Below, one piece after another: positions 1 through 6,935 of a DNA stretch of 17,565 nucleotides. The first letter of the stretch is position 1; every line of letters begins with the position of its first letter. A model generated the notes under the pieces. That model ran no database searches and had not been told where the DNA came from. It saw nothing but the letters and a program-made list of their open reading frames with translations. Made by a program: the position numbers and the translations under genes. The DNA is taken from the NCBI GenBank assembly GCA_036667875.1, contig JAVWTD010000025.1, forward strand, positions 1 to 17,565, written 5' to 3'. The DNA comes from CAJGDV01 sp036667875. GTDB taxonomy: Bacteria; Bacillota_I; Bacilli_A; RF39; UBA660.

Positions 1-70
1 ATGAGTTAAGAAAGCTGTTTTAGTAATTAAGTGAAATTTAAAGTTATGTGTAAATGGTAACTAAAACTTC

Positions 71-99
71 TTTACATTATGTAGTACTAGTGCTATAAT
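71..99 (+). promoter_or_regulatory. Sigma-A promoter of the ABC/secreted-protein operon
   Basis: The -35 box TTTACA (71-76) is separated by 17 bases from a perfect -10 box TATAAT (94-99), which is preceded by TG at 91-92 (extended -10). No other good promoter is seen before 3599, so it probably drives the whole operon. Bases 1-70 upstream show nothing recognisable. Confidence 0.8.
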
Positions 100-173
100 G
101 ATGTTGAAAATAGATATTATATTTGTTTTCAAATGTAGGGAAAAGGAATAGTTAAAAAATTATAGGAGGAAAT

Positions 174-602
174 ATGAGAAAAATTAAAATATTATTTATA
201 ATATTAGGAATTTCGTGCGTTTTGTCGGTTAGCGGAGCAATTGCTACTAGTGCAAAATATTTTTCGCAAATCGTTTTACCGATTCATCGTACGCCTAATT
301 CTACTACTATTAATAAAACTACTTACGGCTCTCAAAAACTTGAATCTATATATAGCAAAAGTGCAACTGGATTACCTTTAGACAATTTTAGAGCAATTAA
401 TGTAAGTATCACTGACAATGGGACTGGAGTTGTTTTAACAAGTCCTTGGAAAACTATAAGTTCAGTTGGAACTGATACTTTACCAAATAGTGCGTCTATT
501 GGTTATGGATTATTTCCTGGATCACACATTTTACAAATAAGAACAAATACTGATTATTCAAATGAAACAAAATATTCTGGAACTTGGACATATGATTTAT
601 AA
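174..602 (+). CDS. Small exported protein of unknown family, first gene of ABC transporter operon
   Basis: This 142-residue protein starts with a classic signal peptide: basic MRKIK, a hydrophobic stretch to about residue 21, then an A-I-A site near residue 24. The mature part would be about 115 residues, rich in Ser, Thr and Asn, without cysteine and without a further membrane segment. A Cys at residue 15 lies inside the hydrophobic core but the lipobox is poor, so a lipoprotein is less likely. AGGAGGA at 164-170 sits 3 bases before the ATG, an unusually short spacing. I do not recognise the family. Leading a promoter-driven operon with three permease-like proteins and one ATPase suggests it is the exported or sensed substrate, or an immunity accessory (inference). 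The first third is richer in CG dinucleotides than surrounding genes. Confidence 0.75.
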   Translation: MRKIKILFIILGISCVLSVSGAIATSAKYFSQIVLPIHRTPNSTTINKTTYGSQKLESIYSKSATGLPLDNFRAINVSITDNGTGVVLTSPWKTISSVGTDTLPNSASIGYGLFPGSHILQIRTNTDYSNETKYSGTWTYDL

Positions 603-647
603 ATAAACTATTTCCTTTTTCTACATTATTATGGTGTGAGGTTAAAT

Positions 648-1547
648 ATGAAAAATAATAATAAAGTGATGTTTATAGTAATTATATTAATTACAATTTG
701 GCTTATTTTCCCTTTCGTTAAGAGAGTTAATGAAAAAAATAAAATTGATACAATATATGAAACATTTATATATAATTGTAAAAATGATGATAATTTTGAA
801 GATAGTATACCTTACGGAAAAGAAAGATGTAGGGATGCTATACTAGAAGGTGCTCCCAAATCTGAAAACTCTATTGAATTTTTTTATAGTACAATTTTGT
901 ATGAAGAATTTCGAGCAATCTATTATTTGTTCCCAATATTAATCTTTTTTCTTAGTTCATATTCAATTTATAAAGAACTTTCAAATGGTTTTTACAAAAA
1001 CATGTTAATGAGGGAAGGTTATAAAGAATATATAAAGTCAAAAATATGTTCGATATATAAATATTCTTTAGTAATTCCTATTGTGTTGACCATTTTTTTT
1101 ATTATATGTATATGCTATTGTAATACAAGTTTAAAAGACCAATTAATATTTTTTGAGGGTTCTAATAATGCAAATACAGTTAAATACGGTTACTTTTTTA
1201 TAATCGGATACATTTTTAATATATTCTTATATGGAGTTTTTTTAACTAATTGGGTAATGCTATTTATAAAAAAAGGTTATAATTATATTGTCACAATTGT
1301 TGGTGCATACTTATCGTATTATTTGTTATTAATCATTTTAGAAAATTTTTTGTCTTATCTATTGGCTATAATTACAAGAAGTGGAATATGGTTTAATTGT
1401 TTATCATTTTCTAATTACTGGTCTTATGATTATGGTTGCGATGTCATTTTAATGTCTATAATAATGTTGATTTTAAATTTGGGAAGTGGATTTTTTCTTT
1501 TCAAATCATATTGTGATAAAGAGAAGGTGATTATTTCCAATGAATAA
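648..1547 (+). CDS. ABC-2 type permease-like membrane protein (subunit 1)
   Basis: A 299-residue protein with about six hydrophobic segments: one at the N-terminus, one near residues 90-110, and four in the C-terminal half. Between the first two lies a roughly 55-residue polar, cysteine-containing, probably extracytoplasmic region. After the second segment the stretch E-L-x-N-G-F-Y-K-N-M with a following G-Y-K-E-Y and K-S-K is the cytosolic coupling region typical of ABC-2 permeases of peptide or antibiotic transporters. I chose the ATG at 648 because GTGAGG (636-641) is placed as its ribosome binding site; an upstream GTG at 636 lies inside that site. The gene overlaps the next by 8 bases. 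It probably forms the membrane channel with the next two proteins and the ATPase at 2967. Substrate unknown. Confidence 0.7.
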   Translation: MKNNNKVMFIVIILITIWLIFPFVKRVNEKNKIDTIYETFIYNCKNDDNFEDSIPYGKERCRDAILEGAPKSENSIEFFYSTILYEEFRAIYYLFPILIFFLSSYSIYKELSNGFYKNMLMREGYKEYIKSKICSIYKYSLVIPIVLTIFFIICICYCNTSLKDQLIFFEGSNNANTVKYGYFFIIGYIFNIFLYGVFLTNWVMLFIKKGYNYIVTIVGAYLSYYLLLIILENFLSYLLAIITRSGIWFNCLSFSNYWSYDYGCDVILMSIIMLILNLGSGFFLFKSYCDKEKVIISNE

Positions 1548-2301
1548 AAAATATATTTTTTCCACAATTAAAGAATTTTTGAATTCTTATGTATTTAATA
1601 TAATTTTAATTTTTTTAATTATAATGTGTTTTTATGGATATGCAGTTATAGGTCAATTAGATTCTAGTTATATTATGAGATTTAACTATATTTTAAATTA
1701 TAGTTGGTTTTTTTCAGGAGTTTTTATTTTATCAATTTTAGTTACTAATTTTTATTTGATGTATCAAATTCTTAATAATACATTTGTAAAAATAAGATTA
1801 AAGAAAAAACATGATTTATTTAATAATGTTTTTCTAACGATTTTTATTTCGAATACCATATTATTTTCAGTAACTTTAATTATTCTAATTATAATAGGTA
1901 ATTTCAAACCTAGTACTTCTTTTTCAGGAAATTACTTATTTTATAATATAAATGATATTTATTATTTAATATATAATATTATTAAAACATTTATTATTAC
2001 TCAATTAATTTCATTTACTAATTTAGTGTTTGTATTTTTAATAAATTCTAAAACTGTATTAATACTAAATATCGTATATGTTTATATGACAATAAGAGAG
2101 ATATGTTTAGACTCTATTGTTAAAGATTTTAGTTTATTCTTTGCTGGTTATATTAGAATGAAAAAATATAATAGTTTTGCTAATGAATTAGAGTGCTTTA
2201 TAGCATTTGTAGGCATTGTATTAATTATAGGAATAATTTTAATAAAATTTGTAATATTTAATAAAAATGGGAGGAAATTAGATGAAGAGCATTTTCTTTA
2301 A
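1540..2301 (+). CDS. ABC-2 type permease-like membrane protein (subunit 2)
   Basis: A 253-residue integral membrane protein with about six hydrophobic segments and almost no hydrophilic domain. The segment after the second membrane span (around residues 80-95, with N-x-T and a basic R-L-K-K-K-H) matches in position the coupling motif of the gene before it and the gene after it, so the three look like diverged copies of one subunit type. Its start overlaps the previous stop by 8 bases, with AAGGTGA about 10 bases upstream, which suggests coupled translation. No enzymatic motif is visible. Likely one channel half of a heteromeric exporter or immunity transporter; the specific role is unknown. 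Confidence 0.65.
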   Translation: MNKKYIFSTIKEFLNSYVFNIILIFLIIMCFYGYAVIGQLDSSYIMRFNYILNYSWFFSGVFILSILVTNFYLMYQILNNTFVKIRLKKKHDLFNNVFLTIFISNTILFSVTLIILIIIGNFKPSTSFSGNYLFYNINDIYYLIYNIIKTFIITQLISFTNLVFVFLINSKTVLILNIVYVYMTIREICLDSIVKDFSLFFAGYIRMKKYNSFANELECFIAFVGIVLIIGIILIKFVIFNKNGRKLDEEHFL

Positions 2302-2953
2302 TGATTATGATTTGGTTAAAAGAAAACTATTAAAATACTTGATATTTCATTTCATAATATTGATTTTATTTTTATTAATTAATTTTTTGATTTCGACTGT
2401 ATTTGATAATCCAATGTTTGCTATTATGGGGATAAACTACAATAAAAATTCAACATATATGGAAACCACTTTCTATTTTTATAATTTAATGCTAAGTGTA
2501 TTTTTGATGTTGAATTTATTCTTTAATGAACATAAAAATGGTTTATGCAATATTTATTTAAGAATGACTTCTGTTAATTGGTGGAAATATAAAAACTTTT
2601 CAATTATATTTTTGTTGTTTATTTATAAAGCAATCTCGTACATGATTACTTATGTGGTGTCATCAAATTACATATCAATTGATAAAAATTACATCTTATA
2701 CTTTATTTTAGATTTTGAATATTCATTACTAATATCTTATCTTGTGATTCTATTAATATGTGCTGTGAAAAACAAATATTTAAATACCATTTTTGTATTT
2801 GCTTCTATTATTATTTTATATTTGTTTAAATTTAGTATAGTTGGTAATATAAACAAAATATCTATATTTCTAATTTTAAATATTATATTATACTATTTTT
2901 TAAGATTTATTATTAAAAAGAATATATACACTATATTTGAAAAAAACGGATAA
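2282..2953 (+). CDS. ABC-2 type permease-like membrane protein (subunit 3)
   Basis: A 223-residue membrane protein with about six hydrophobic segments. Near residues 80-105 it carries E-H-K-N-G-L-C-N-I-Y with a following W-W-K-Y-K, the same coupling-loop arrangement as subunit 1. This places it in the ABC-2 permease type seen in bacteriocin and lantibiotic immunity transporters. GGGAGGA at 2269-2275 serves its ATG, and it overlaps the preceding gene by 20 bases. Its TAA at 2951-2953 touches the ribosome binding site of the ATPase gene, a tight operon join. Three separate permease-like subunits for one ATPase recalls multi-subunit self-immunity transporters, but no family can be named with certainty. 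Confidence 0.65.
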   Translation: MKSIFFNDYDLVKRKLLKYLIFHFIILILFLLINFLISTVFDNPMFAIMGINYNKNSTYMETTFYFYNLMLSVFLMLNLFFNEHKNGLCNIYLRMTSVNWWKYKNFSIIFLLFIYKAISYMITYVVSSNYISIDKNYILYFILDFEYSLLISYLVILLICAVKNKYLNTIFVFASIIILYLFKFSIVGNINKISIFLILNIILYYFLRFIIKKNIYTIFEKNG

Positions 2954-2966
2954 AGGAGGTTTAATT

Positions 2967-3599
2967 ATGATTGAAATTAAAAATGTTTCAAAATCATTTG
3001 GAAAAGTTGAAGTGTTAAAAAATATTAATTTAAAATTAAAACCAGGTAGAATTTACGGATTAATAGGTAGAAATGGTTCAGGGAAAACTGTTTTTTTAAA
3101 AATGCTTTGTGCATTTTATAAGCCTACTGAAGGAGAAATACTTTTTGATGGTATTAACATCATAAAAGAAAACATGTATCCTCCAGATACAAGAGCATTA
3201 ATTGAAAAGCCTTGTTTTTTACCTGATTTGACTGGATATGAAAATTTAAAGATTTTAGCTGATATTCAAAATATAATTTCAGATAATGAAATTATTAATT
3301 GGTGTAAAAAATTAAATATTGATAAAGAATTAGACAAAAAATATTGTCACTATTCGCTTGGAACTAAACAGAAACTAGGAATAGTTCAAGTTTTAATGGA
3401 AGATCCTAAAATTATAATTTTAGATGAACCATTAAACGGGATTGAAAATAAAACTGCAGGTATCATAAGGGAAATATTAAAGGAAGAGAAAAAAAATAAA
3501 ATCATTATAATTGCATCACATATTAGAGAAGACATAATAAATCTTGCAGATGAGGTCTTCGAATTTGATGATGGAAATATAATTACTTCAAAAATGTAA
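2967..3599 (+). CDS. ABC transporter ATP-binding protein, E-loop (LanF/BcrA-like) type
   Basis: A 210-residue ATPase with all core motifs: Walker A GRNGSGKT (residues 34-41), signature SLGTKQK, Walker B I-I-I-L-D-E-P, and the H-loop His in A-S-H-I-R. Where most ABC ATPases have the Q-loop Gln it has Glu in A-L-I-E-K-P-C-F-L-P-D-L-T-G-Y-E-N, the E-loop known from lantibiotic immunity (LanF) and bacitracin (BcrA) type ATPases. I chose ATG 2967 because AAAGGAGGT (2952-2960) lies 6 bases upstream; an ATG at 2937 in the same frame would read through that site. It is the last gene of the operon, directly before a terminator, and should power the three membrane subunits encoded upstream. Confidence 0.9.
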   Translation: MIEIKNVSKSFGKVEVLKNINLKLKPGRIYGLIGRNGSGKTVFLKMLCAFYKPTEGEILFDGINIIKENMYPPDTRALIEKPCFLPDLTGYENLKILADIQNIISDNEIINWCKKLNIDKELDKKYCHYSLGTKQKLGIVQVLMEDPKIIILDEPLNGIENKTAGIIREILKEEKKNKIIIIASHIREDIINLADEVFEFDDGNIITSKM

Positions 3600-3608
3600 T
3601 AAAAAATG

Positions 3609-3640
3609 AAAGAAGATGTAATTATTTTACTTCTTTTTTT
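3609..3640 (+). terminator. Rho-independent terminator of the ABC operon
   Basis: An outer stem A-rich/T-rich arm (3610-3616 with 3632-3638) and an inner GTAA/TTAC stem (3618-3621 with 3627-3630) are separated by one T-T mismatch around a five-base loop; the run of T continues to 3640. It lies 10 bases after the ATPase stop. Bases 3641-3826 downstream show no gene or clear signal. Confidence 0.75.
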
Positions 3641-3826
3641 AATTTTATCACAAAGTTATATTCTCTGGGTCAAATGTATTATGGTTACTTACTTATTATA
3701 ATAATATTATTTTGGTAAAATGCAAATTTATAGTATACGATGTTAGCACTACTTAACTGATTATTCATTATTTTGCTAGTCATTTTAACTTTTCATTCGA
3801 GTTTTGGTGACTATTCCCGATTTACC

Positions 3827-3856
3827 CTTACATAATTATTAAAAAAATGGTATAAT
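3827..3856 (+). promoter_or_regulatory. Promoter of the CarD-like gene
   Basis: A perfect TATAAT (3851-3856) preceded by TGG (extended -10), with CTTACA (3827-3832) 18 bases upstream as a moderate -35. Transcription would start near 3863, leaving an untranslated leader of nearly 80 bases. Confidence 0.7.
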
Positions 3857-3862
3857 ATAATT

Positions 3863-3935
3863 ACAACGGGTAGCTAGCGTTGGCATTTTGTCCAGGTATT
3901 TAGCGAACTTGTTTTTTTTAAACGGTTAGGAGGGG
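3863..3935 (+). promoter_or_regulatory. Possible structured leader upstream of CarD-like gene
   Basis: This leader is richer in G and C than other intergenic DNA here. CAACG (3864-3868) can pair with CGTTG (3878-3882), while the overlapping TTGG (3880-3883) can instead pair with CCAG (3892-3895), so two mutually exclusive short stems are possible. It ends in AGGAGGGG in front of the ATG. I do not recognise a known riboswitch; it may simply be untranslated sequence. Confidence 0.25.
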
Positions 3936-3940
3936 AAATA

Positions 3941-4426
3941 ATGTTTAAAGAAGGAGACTATATAGCGTATAAAAATGAAATTTGCCTTGTTAAGCAAATA
4001 AAAAAAGATCACTTACAAAACACGGATTATTACATGCTTAGCCCTATCAATGATTCCTCATTAAAAATAGAATTACCAACTGACAATAACTTAGGATATT
4101 TAAGAAGTCTAATAAGTATAAAAGAAGCAGAAGACTTAATTAATAGTATCCCAGGAGTCGAATTAGATGCAACAAGTGAGAAATCAATCGAAAATATATA
4201 TAAAGCATTGTATAAATCCGGGAAACATAATGATTTAATTAAAATCATTAAAATAGCAACTGCTAGAAACAAAGAAAGAGAAATAAACGGGAAAAAAATC
4301 AGTGAAAGAGATATTACATTCCTAAAGAAAGCAGAAAAAGCCCTTTACAACGAAATATCTATAGTATTAAATCTATCTTTTGAAGAAACTCAAGAATTAA
4401 TTATCAATAAAATAAATGAAGACTAA
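3941..4426 (+). CDS. CarD/CdnL-like RNA polymerase-binding transcription regulator
   Basis: A 161-residue protein beginning with F-K-E-G-D-Y-I-A-Y-K and an I-C-L-V segment, then D-Y-Y-M-L-S-P, I-E-L-P and an L-R-S-L-I motif. This is the Tudor-like CarD_TRCF_RID module that binds the RNA polymerase beta subunit. The remainder (about residues 60-161) is predicted helical and contains the pattern of CarD C-terminal domains: short-interval E-A-x-x-L-I, a lysine-rich I-I-K-I-A-T-A-R, G-K-K-I-S-x-R-D, and a final A-E-K-A-L-Y-N-E. Members stabilise open complexes at promoters, often of rRNA and ribosomal genes. A strong AGGAGGGG lies upstream. It overlaps the next gene by 11 bases. Length is normal for the family (about 160). 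Confidence 0.88.
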   Translation: MFKEGDYIAYKNEICLVKQIKKDHLQNTDYYMLSPINDSSLKIELPTDNNLGYLRSLISIKEAEDLINSIPGVELDATSEKSIENIYKALYKSGKHNDLIKIIKIATARNKEREINGKKISERDITFLKKAEKALYNEISIVLNLSFEETQELIINKINED

Positions 4427-4622
4427 TAAAGATATAAGTTTGCTTAATTTTAATAAAGATATACATGAATTATTATTAAAAAATGATATAACAACAGTTA
4501 ATGATTTATGGGTATTAAAAAGAATCCAATTAAAAGAAAAAGGATTTTCAAGTTCACAAATTAAGCAAATATCTATACAATTACAATTAAAAGGATTAGA
4601 TTTAAACAAAAGAACTTATTAG
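4416..4622 (+). CDS. Small protein resembling a stand-alone RNA polymerase alpha C-terminal domain
   Basis: This 68-residue protein follows the pattern of the RNA polymerase alpha CTD: a first helix, then I-T-T-V-N-D-L, a second helix ending near L-K-E-K-G-F, the S-S-S-Q-I-K-Q-I helix (compare G-K-K-S-L-x-E-I in alpha) and a closing L-K-G-L-D-L. This is a helix-hairpin-helix type DNA-binding fold. There is no alpha N-terminal domain, so it could not be a normal polymerase subunit. The start overlaps the CarD-like gene by 11 bases and has no good ribosome binding site, implying coupled translation. A joint role at the polymerase with the CarD protein is an inference; another small HhH-domain protein is the alternative. 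Confidence 0.65.
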   Translation: MKTNKDISLLNFNKDIHELLLKNDITTVNDLWVLKRIQLKEKGFSSSQIKQISIQLQLKGLDLNKRTY

Positions 4623-4637
4623 ATAAGTTTTTTTTTT
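4613..4637 (+). terminator. Terminator overlapping the end of the alpha-CTD-like gene
   Basis: A perfect seven-base stem AACTTAT (4613-4619) with ATAAGTT (4623-4629) is followed by T to 4637. The three-base loop TAG (4620-4622) is exactly the stop codon of the gene. Confidence 0.85.
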
Positions 4638-4645
4638 ATAAAATA

Positions 4646-4654
4646 TGATATAAT
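4646..4654 (+). promoter_or_regulatory. Extended -10 promoter before 4673
   Basis: TGATATAAT is a perfect extended -10. The expected -35 position falls in the terminator T-tract and is poor. Transcription would begin near 4661, directly at the AGGAGTGAT ribosome binding site (4661-4669), giving a leader of only about 12 bases. Confidence 0.65.
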
Positions 4655-4672
4655 CAAAGTAGGAGTGATAAG

Positions 4673-5587
4673 ATGAAAAAAATAAAAAGAAAGAAACTTA
4701 TATTAACAATAACCCTTATATTTTTATGTATAGATATACTTTGTAGTTTAATATTTATTGGCTACCACTCAAATATCTTGCCGATAGCACTTTTAGGATA
4801 TGTTTTCTCTAAACAATTTACCGATAAAAATAAAGTGTTAATTGGATATGTTATTACCTTTTCATGTATTCTATTAATTGGATATAATTTAACGGATAAA
4901 GCATATTTAAAAGTAAAAATGAATAATAAAAAAGTTAAAATTGAAGTCCCATCATTTTCTATAAATAAAGGAAAAAATAGTGATGGATCAATAAAAATAA
5001 AGATACTAAAAAATTCAAAAACAACAGATAAAAAAATTCAAAAATACTTAAATAAACTAGAAACAGGAACATGTTTGTCTTATGTTTTTTATGATAAATC
5101 ACAAAATATTTCTTTGATAGACTATTATATTAAAGAAGGAAATTATATAGATTTAAAAGTTAAAAATAATAATTATTGCAACATAGTAAATAATAAAATT
5201 AAATATGACACTTATAAAAATTTTGTTTTATTTGATGAAATAAAAGAAGAATATACAATAGCAAAATCTATAGAAGATGGATATTTTGTAGTTGACGGAA
5301 GTACACTACATAATGAAAATGATTTTAAAAGATTTAATAAACAAATAGAAGATAATAAAGATGCTTTTATAAGAATAATTACATCAAGTAATGGGTTTCC
5401 TGTAATAACAGATATTTACTATAAAAATAATTCTTATGAAATTAACTATGACAATAAAAGAGACGTTAATAATAATCCATCAAAAACATTATTTCAAACA
5501 TTTAACAACCTAAAAATAAACGAAGGATATTTGACAGCTTATTCCTTTGAACCAAATGATGGAATTATCATTGCAAAGGTCGGTTAA
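4673..5587 (+). CDS. Membrane-anchored protein with possible DUF4362-like C-terminal domain
   Basis: A 304-residue protein with a basic N-terminus, two to three hydrophobic segments in residues 9-75, then a long Lys/Asn-rich soluble part. Residues about 195-270 contain D-G-Y-F-V-V-D-G-S, then N-E-N-D-F-x-R-F, then I-R-I-I-T-S-S-N-G-F-P-V-I-T-D-I-Y-Y and Y-D-N-K-R-D. This order of motifs resembles DUF4362, a domain of unknown function found in secreted or lipid-anchored Bacillus proteins (recognition from memory, moderate). The soluble domain most likely faces outward. The gene ends in TAATG, its stop sharing a base with the start of the methyltransferase gene, so both are translated from one message. 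No function can be assigned. Confidence 0.6.
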   Translation: MKKIKRKKLILTITLIFLCIDILCSLIFIGYHSNILPIALLGYVFSKQFTDKNKVLIGYVITFSCILLIGYNLTDKAYLKVKMNNKKVKIEVPSFSINKGKNSDGSIKIKILKNSKTTDKKIQKYLNKLETGTCLSYVFYDKSQNISLIDYYIKEGNYIDLKVKNNNYCNIVNNKIKYDTYKNFVLFDEIKEEYTIAKSIEDGYFVVDGSTLHNENDFKRFNKQIEDNKDAFIRIITSSNGFPVITDIYYKNNSYEINYDNKRDVNNNPSKTLFQTFNNLKINEGYLTAYSFEPNDGIIIAKVG

Positions 5588-6198
5588 TGGAAAATATTTG
5601 GGATAAAATTCATTTTTTATATAAAGACAAAAAAGTAGTTTATGATGACTGGCTTCTTAATTATAATGAAATAATAGAAACCGCAAGAAATGGAATCATA
5701 TTAGATTTAGGCTGTGGAATGGGTAATAATACACTCTATTTAAAGGATAAGAATATTAAATGTATATCAGCAGACTATTCCGTAGTTGCCCTACAAACAG
5801 TAAAGAAAACAATAAATACAAACACCCTAGAAATGGACATAAGAAAAAAATTCCCATTTAAAGAAAATTCGCTTGACCTAATAATTGCTGATCTCTCTTT
5901 ACACTATTTTAGTAAAACTGAAACAATAGAAATATTAAAAGAAATAAAAAGAGTATTAAAAAAAGATTCATATCTATTATTTAGAGTAAACTCTGTAGAA
6001 GATGTTAATCATGGAGCAATTGGCGGAGAATTTATTGAAGAAAATTATTATCTAACAGAAGGATATAATAAAAGATTTTTTAATGAAAAAGATTTAGAAT
6101 TCTTTTTTAAAGATTTTAATAATAAGGAATTTATTAAAGATACAATGAGTAGATACACGAGTAAAAAGGTCCTTTATAGAGGAAAGTGTCAAAAATAA
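5587..6198 (+). CDS. Class I SAM-dependent methyltransferase (TehB/methyltransferase-11 type)
   Basis: A 203-residue protein with the Rossmann methyltransferase motifs. Motif I is I-L-D-L-G-C-G-M-G-N (residues about 38-47), and the acidic ribose-binding position follows in C-I-S-A-D-Y-S (D63). Motif III/IV is F-x-x-N-S-L-D-L-I-I-A-D-L-S-L-H-Y-F, and the post-motif helix is I-L-K-E-I-K-R-V-L-K-K-D. Around residues 150-170 a C-terminal Y-N-K-R-F-F-N-E-K-D segment resembles small TehB-like enzymes that methylate small molecules or oxyanions. The start is coupled to the previous gene by a one-base overlap, and there is no separate promoter. The substrate cannot be read from sequence. Confidence 0.85.
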   Translation: MENIWDKIHFLYKDKKVVYDDWLLNYNEIIETARNGIILDLGCGMGNNTLYLKDKNIKCISADYSVVALQTVKKTINTNTLEMDIRKKFPFKENSLDLIIADLSLHYFSKTETIEILKEIKRVLKKDSYLLFRVNSVEDVNHGAIGGEFIEENYYLTEGYNKRFFNEKDLEFFFKDFNNKEFIKDTMSRYTSKKVLYRGKCQK

Positions 6199-6205
6199 TA
6201 AAAAT

Positions 6206-6236
6206 TTTACAAAAAAGAATAAGAATATGTTATAAT
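6206..6236 (+). promoter_or_regulatory. Promoter before the P-loop protein gene
   Basis: TATAAT (6231-6236) is preceded by TGT (extended -10); TTTACA (6206-6211) is a good -35 but with a long 19-base spacer. No clear terminator is seen between the methyltransferase stop and this promoter. Confidence 0.6.
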
Positions 6237-6259
6237 TATTAAAGATAGTAGGTGAGATT

Positions 6260-6847
6260 ATGGGAAATGTTTTTGAAAATAGTATATTGTTAATAGGACC
6301 ACCAAGTGTTGGAAAATCAAGTTTGAGTAGAATACTAAGCGAAAAAACAAGCATGCCAACAGTCTCTTTAGATGATAGTAGAGATAAATATTATTACGAA
6401 TTAGGTTATGATAGAAATTATGCAAATAAACTTAAAATGGAAGAAGGGATTCTAGCTAGATATAAGTATTGGAAACAATTTGAAGCACACCATGTTTCTA
6501 AATTTTTACCAAACATTCCTGAAGAATCCATCATAAAATTTGAAGCTTCTCAAACGGTATACGAAGATCCTGAATTGTTTATGAAAGTATCAAATGAAAT
6601 AAAAAAATATAACAATGTTATACTATTATTACCTGATATTGACTTGCATGAATCATGGCGTTTAGTTAATAAAATTGGTAAAGTTCCAGTTGGGTCTGAT
6701 TTATCAAAACTAAATTGGCATCTTATCAGTAGTCCATGTAATGGTGAATTAGCAACATTCACAACATGTATTGCAGGAAGAACCTCAGAAGAAGTAGCAG
6801 ATGAAATTATAAACTTTATAAATTCAAAAAAGAAAGCAATAAATTAA
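6260..6847 (+). CDS. P-loop nucleotide-binding protein, small-kinase (shikimate/nucleoside kinase) like
   Basis: A 195-residue soluble protein. A Walker A motif G-P-P-S-V-G-K-S-S (residues 13-21) lies directly after the first beta strand, as in shikimate and nucleoside kinases, followed by L-S-x-x-L-S and then a D-D (L-D-D-S-R) at the place where such kinases bind substrate with an Asp. Later a strand I-L-L-L-P-D-I-D may be the Walker B strand. The C-terminal stretch with I-A-G-R-T-S-E-E-V-A-D-E-I resembles the last helix of shikimate kinase-like folds. TAGGTGAG (6249-6256) is the ribosome binding site. The substrate is unknown, and neighbours give no clear pathway. Confidence 0.7.
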   Translation: MGNVFENSILLIGPPSVGKSSLSRILSEKTSMPTVSLDDSRDKYYYELGYDRNYANKLKMEEGILARYKYWKQFEAHHVSKFLPNIPEESIIKFEASQTVYEDPELFMKVSNEIKKYNNVILLLPDIDLHESWRLVNKIGKVPVGSDLSKLNWHLISSPCNGELATFTTCIAGRTSEEVADEIINFINSKKKAIN

Positions 6848-6863
6848 ATGTTTATTGTTTTTT
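6836..6863 (+). terminator. Terminator overlapping end of P-loop gene
   Basis: CAATAAA (6837-6843) pairs perfectly with TTTATTG (6851-6857), extended by a G-T pair, loop of seven bases, then T to 6863. The left arm lies inside the coding sequence and includes the first base of the stop codon. Confidence 0.75.
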
Positions 6864-6909
6864 AATGACTTTCTAGATTAAAAATAATTTAAAGAAAATA
6901 AGAATATTA

Positions 6910-6918
6910 TGATATAAT
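6910..6918 (+). promoter_or_regulatory. Extended -10 promoter before ADP-ribosylglycohydrolase gene
   Basis: TGATATAAT is a perfect extended -10. The -35 region is weak (TTTAAA at 6888-6893 would give a 19-base spacer). The ribosome binding site downstream is a modest GGTGG. Confidence 0.6.
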
Positions 6919-6935
6919 TAATTTATGGTGGTAGA

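Noticed and set aside
174..602. Lactococcin 972-type bacteriocin
   Set aside because: Size, signal peptide and adjacent transporter fit loosely, but the family's Gly/Trp/Tyr-rich motifs are not present.
636..647. GTG start for the first permease gene
   Set aside because: It lies within the GTGAGG that acts as ribosome binding site for the ATG at 648, and it has no site of its own.
2937..2966. Upstream ATG for the ABC ATPase
   Set aside because: The frame reads through the strong AAAGGAGGT; ATG 2967 gives the normal N-terminus M-I-E-I-K-N of ABC ATPases.
4030..4272. Reverse-strand open frame inside the CarD-like gene
   Set aside because: It is a shadow of a well-supported gene, with no ribosome binding site. 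The same holds for the other reverse-strand frames (4397, 6094, 6550, 8568, 11006, 13381 and 17299).
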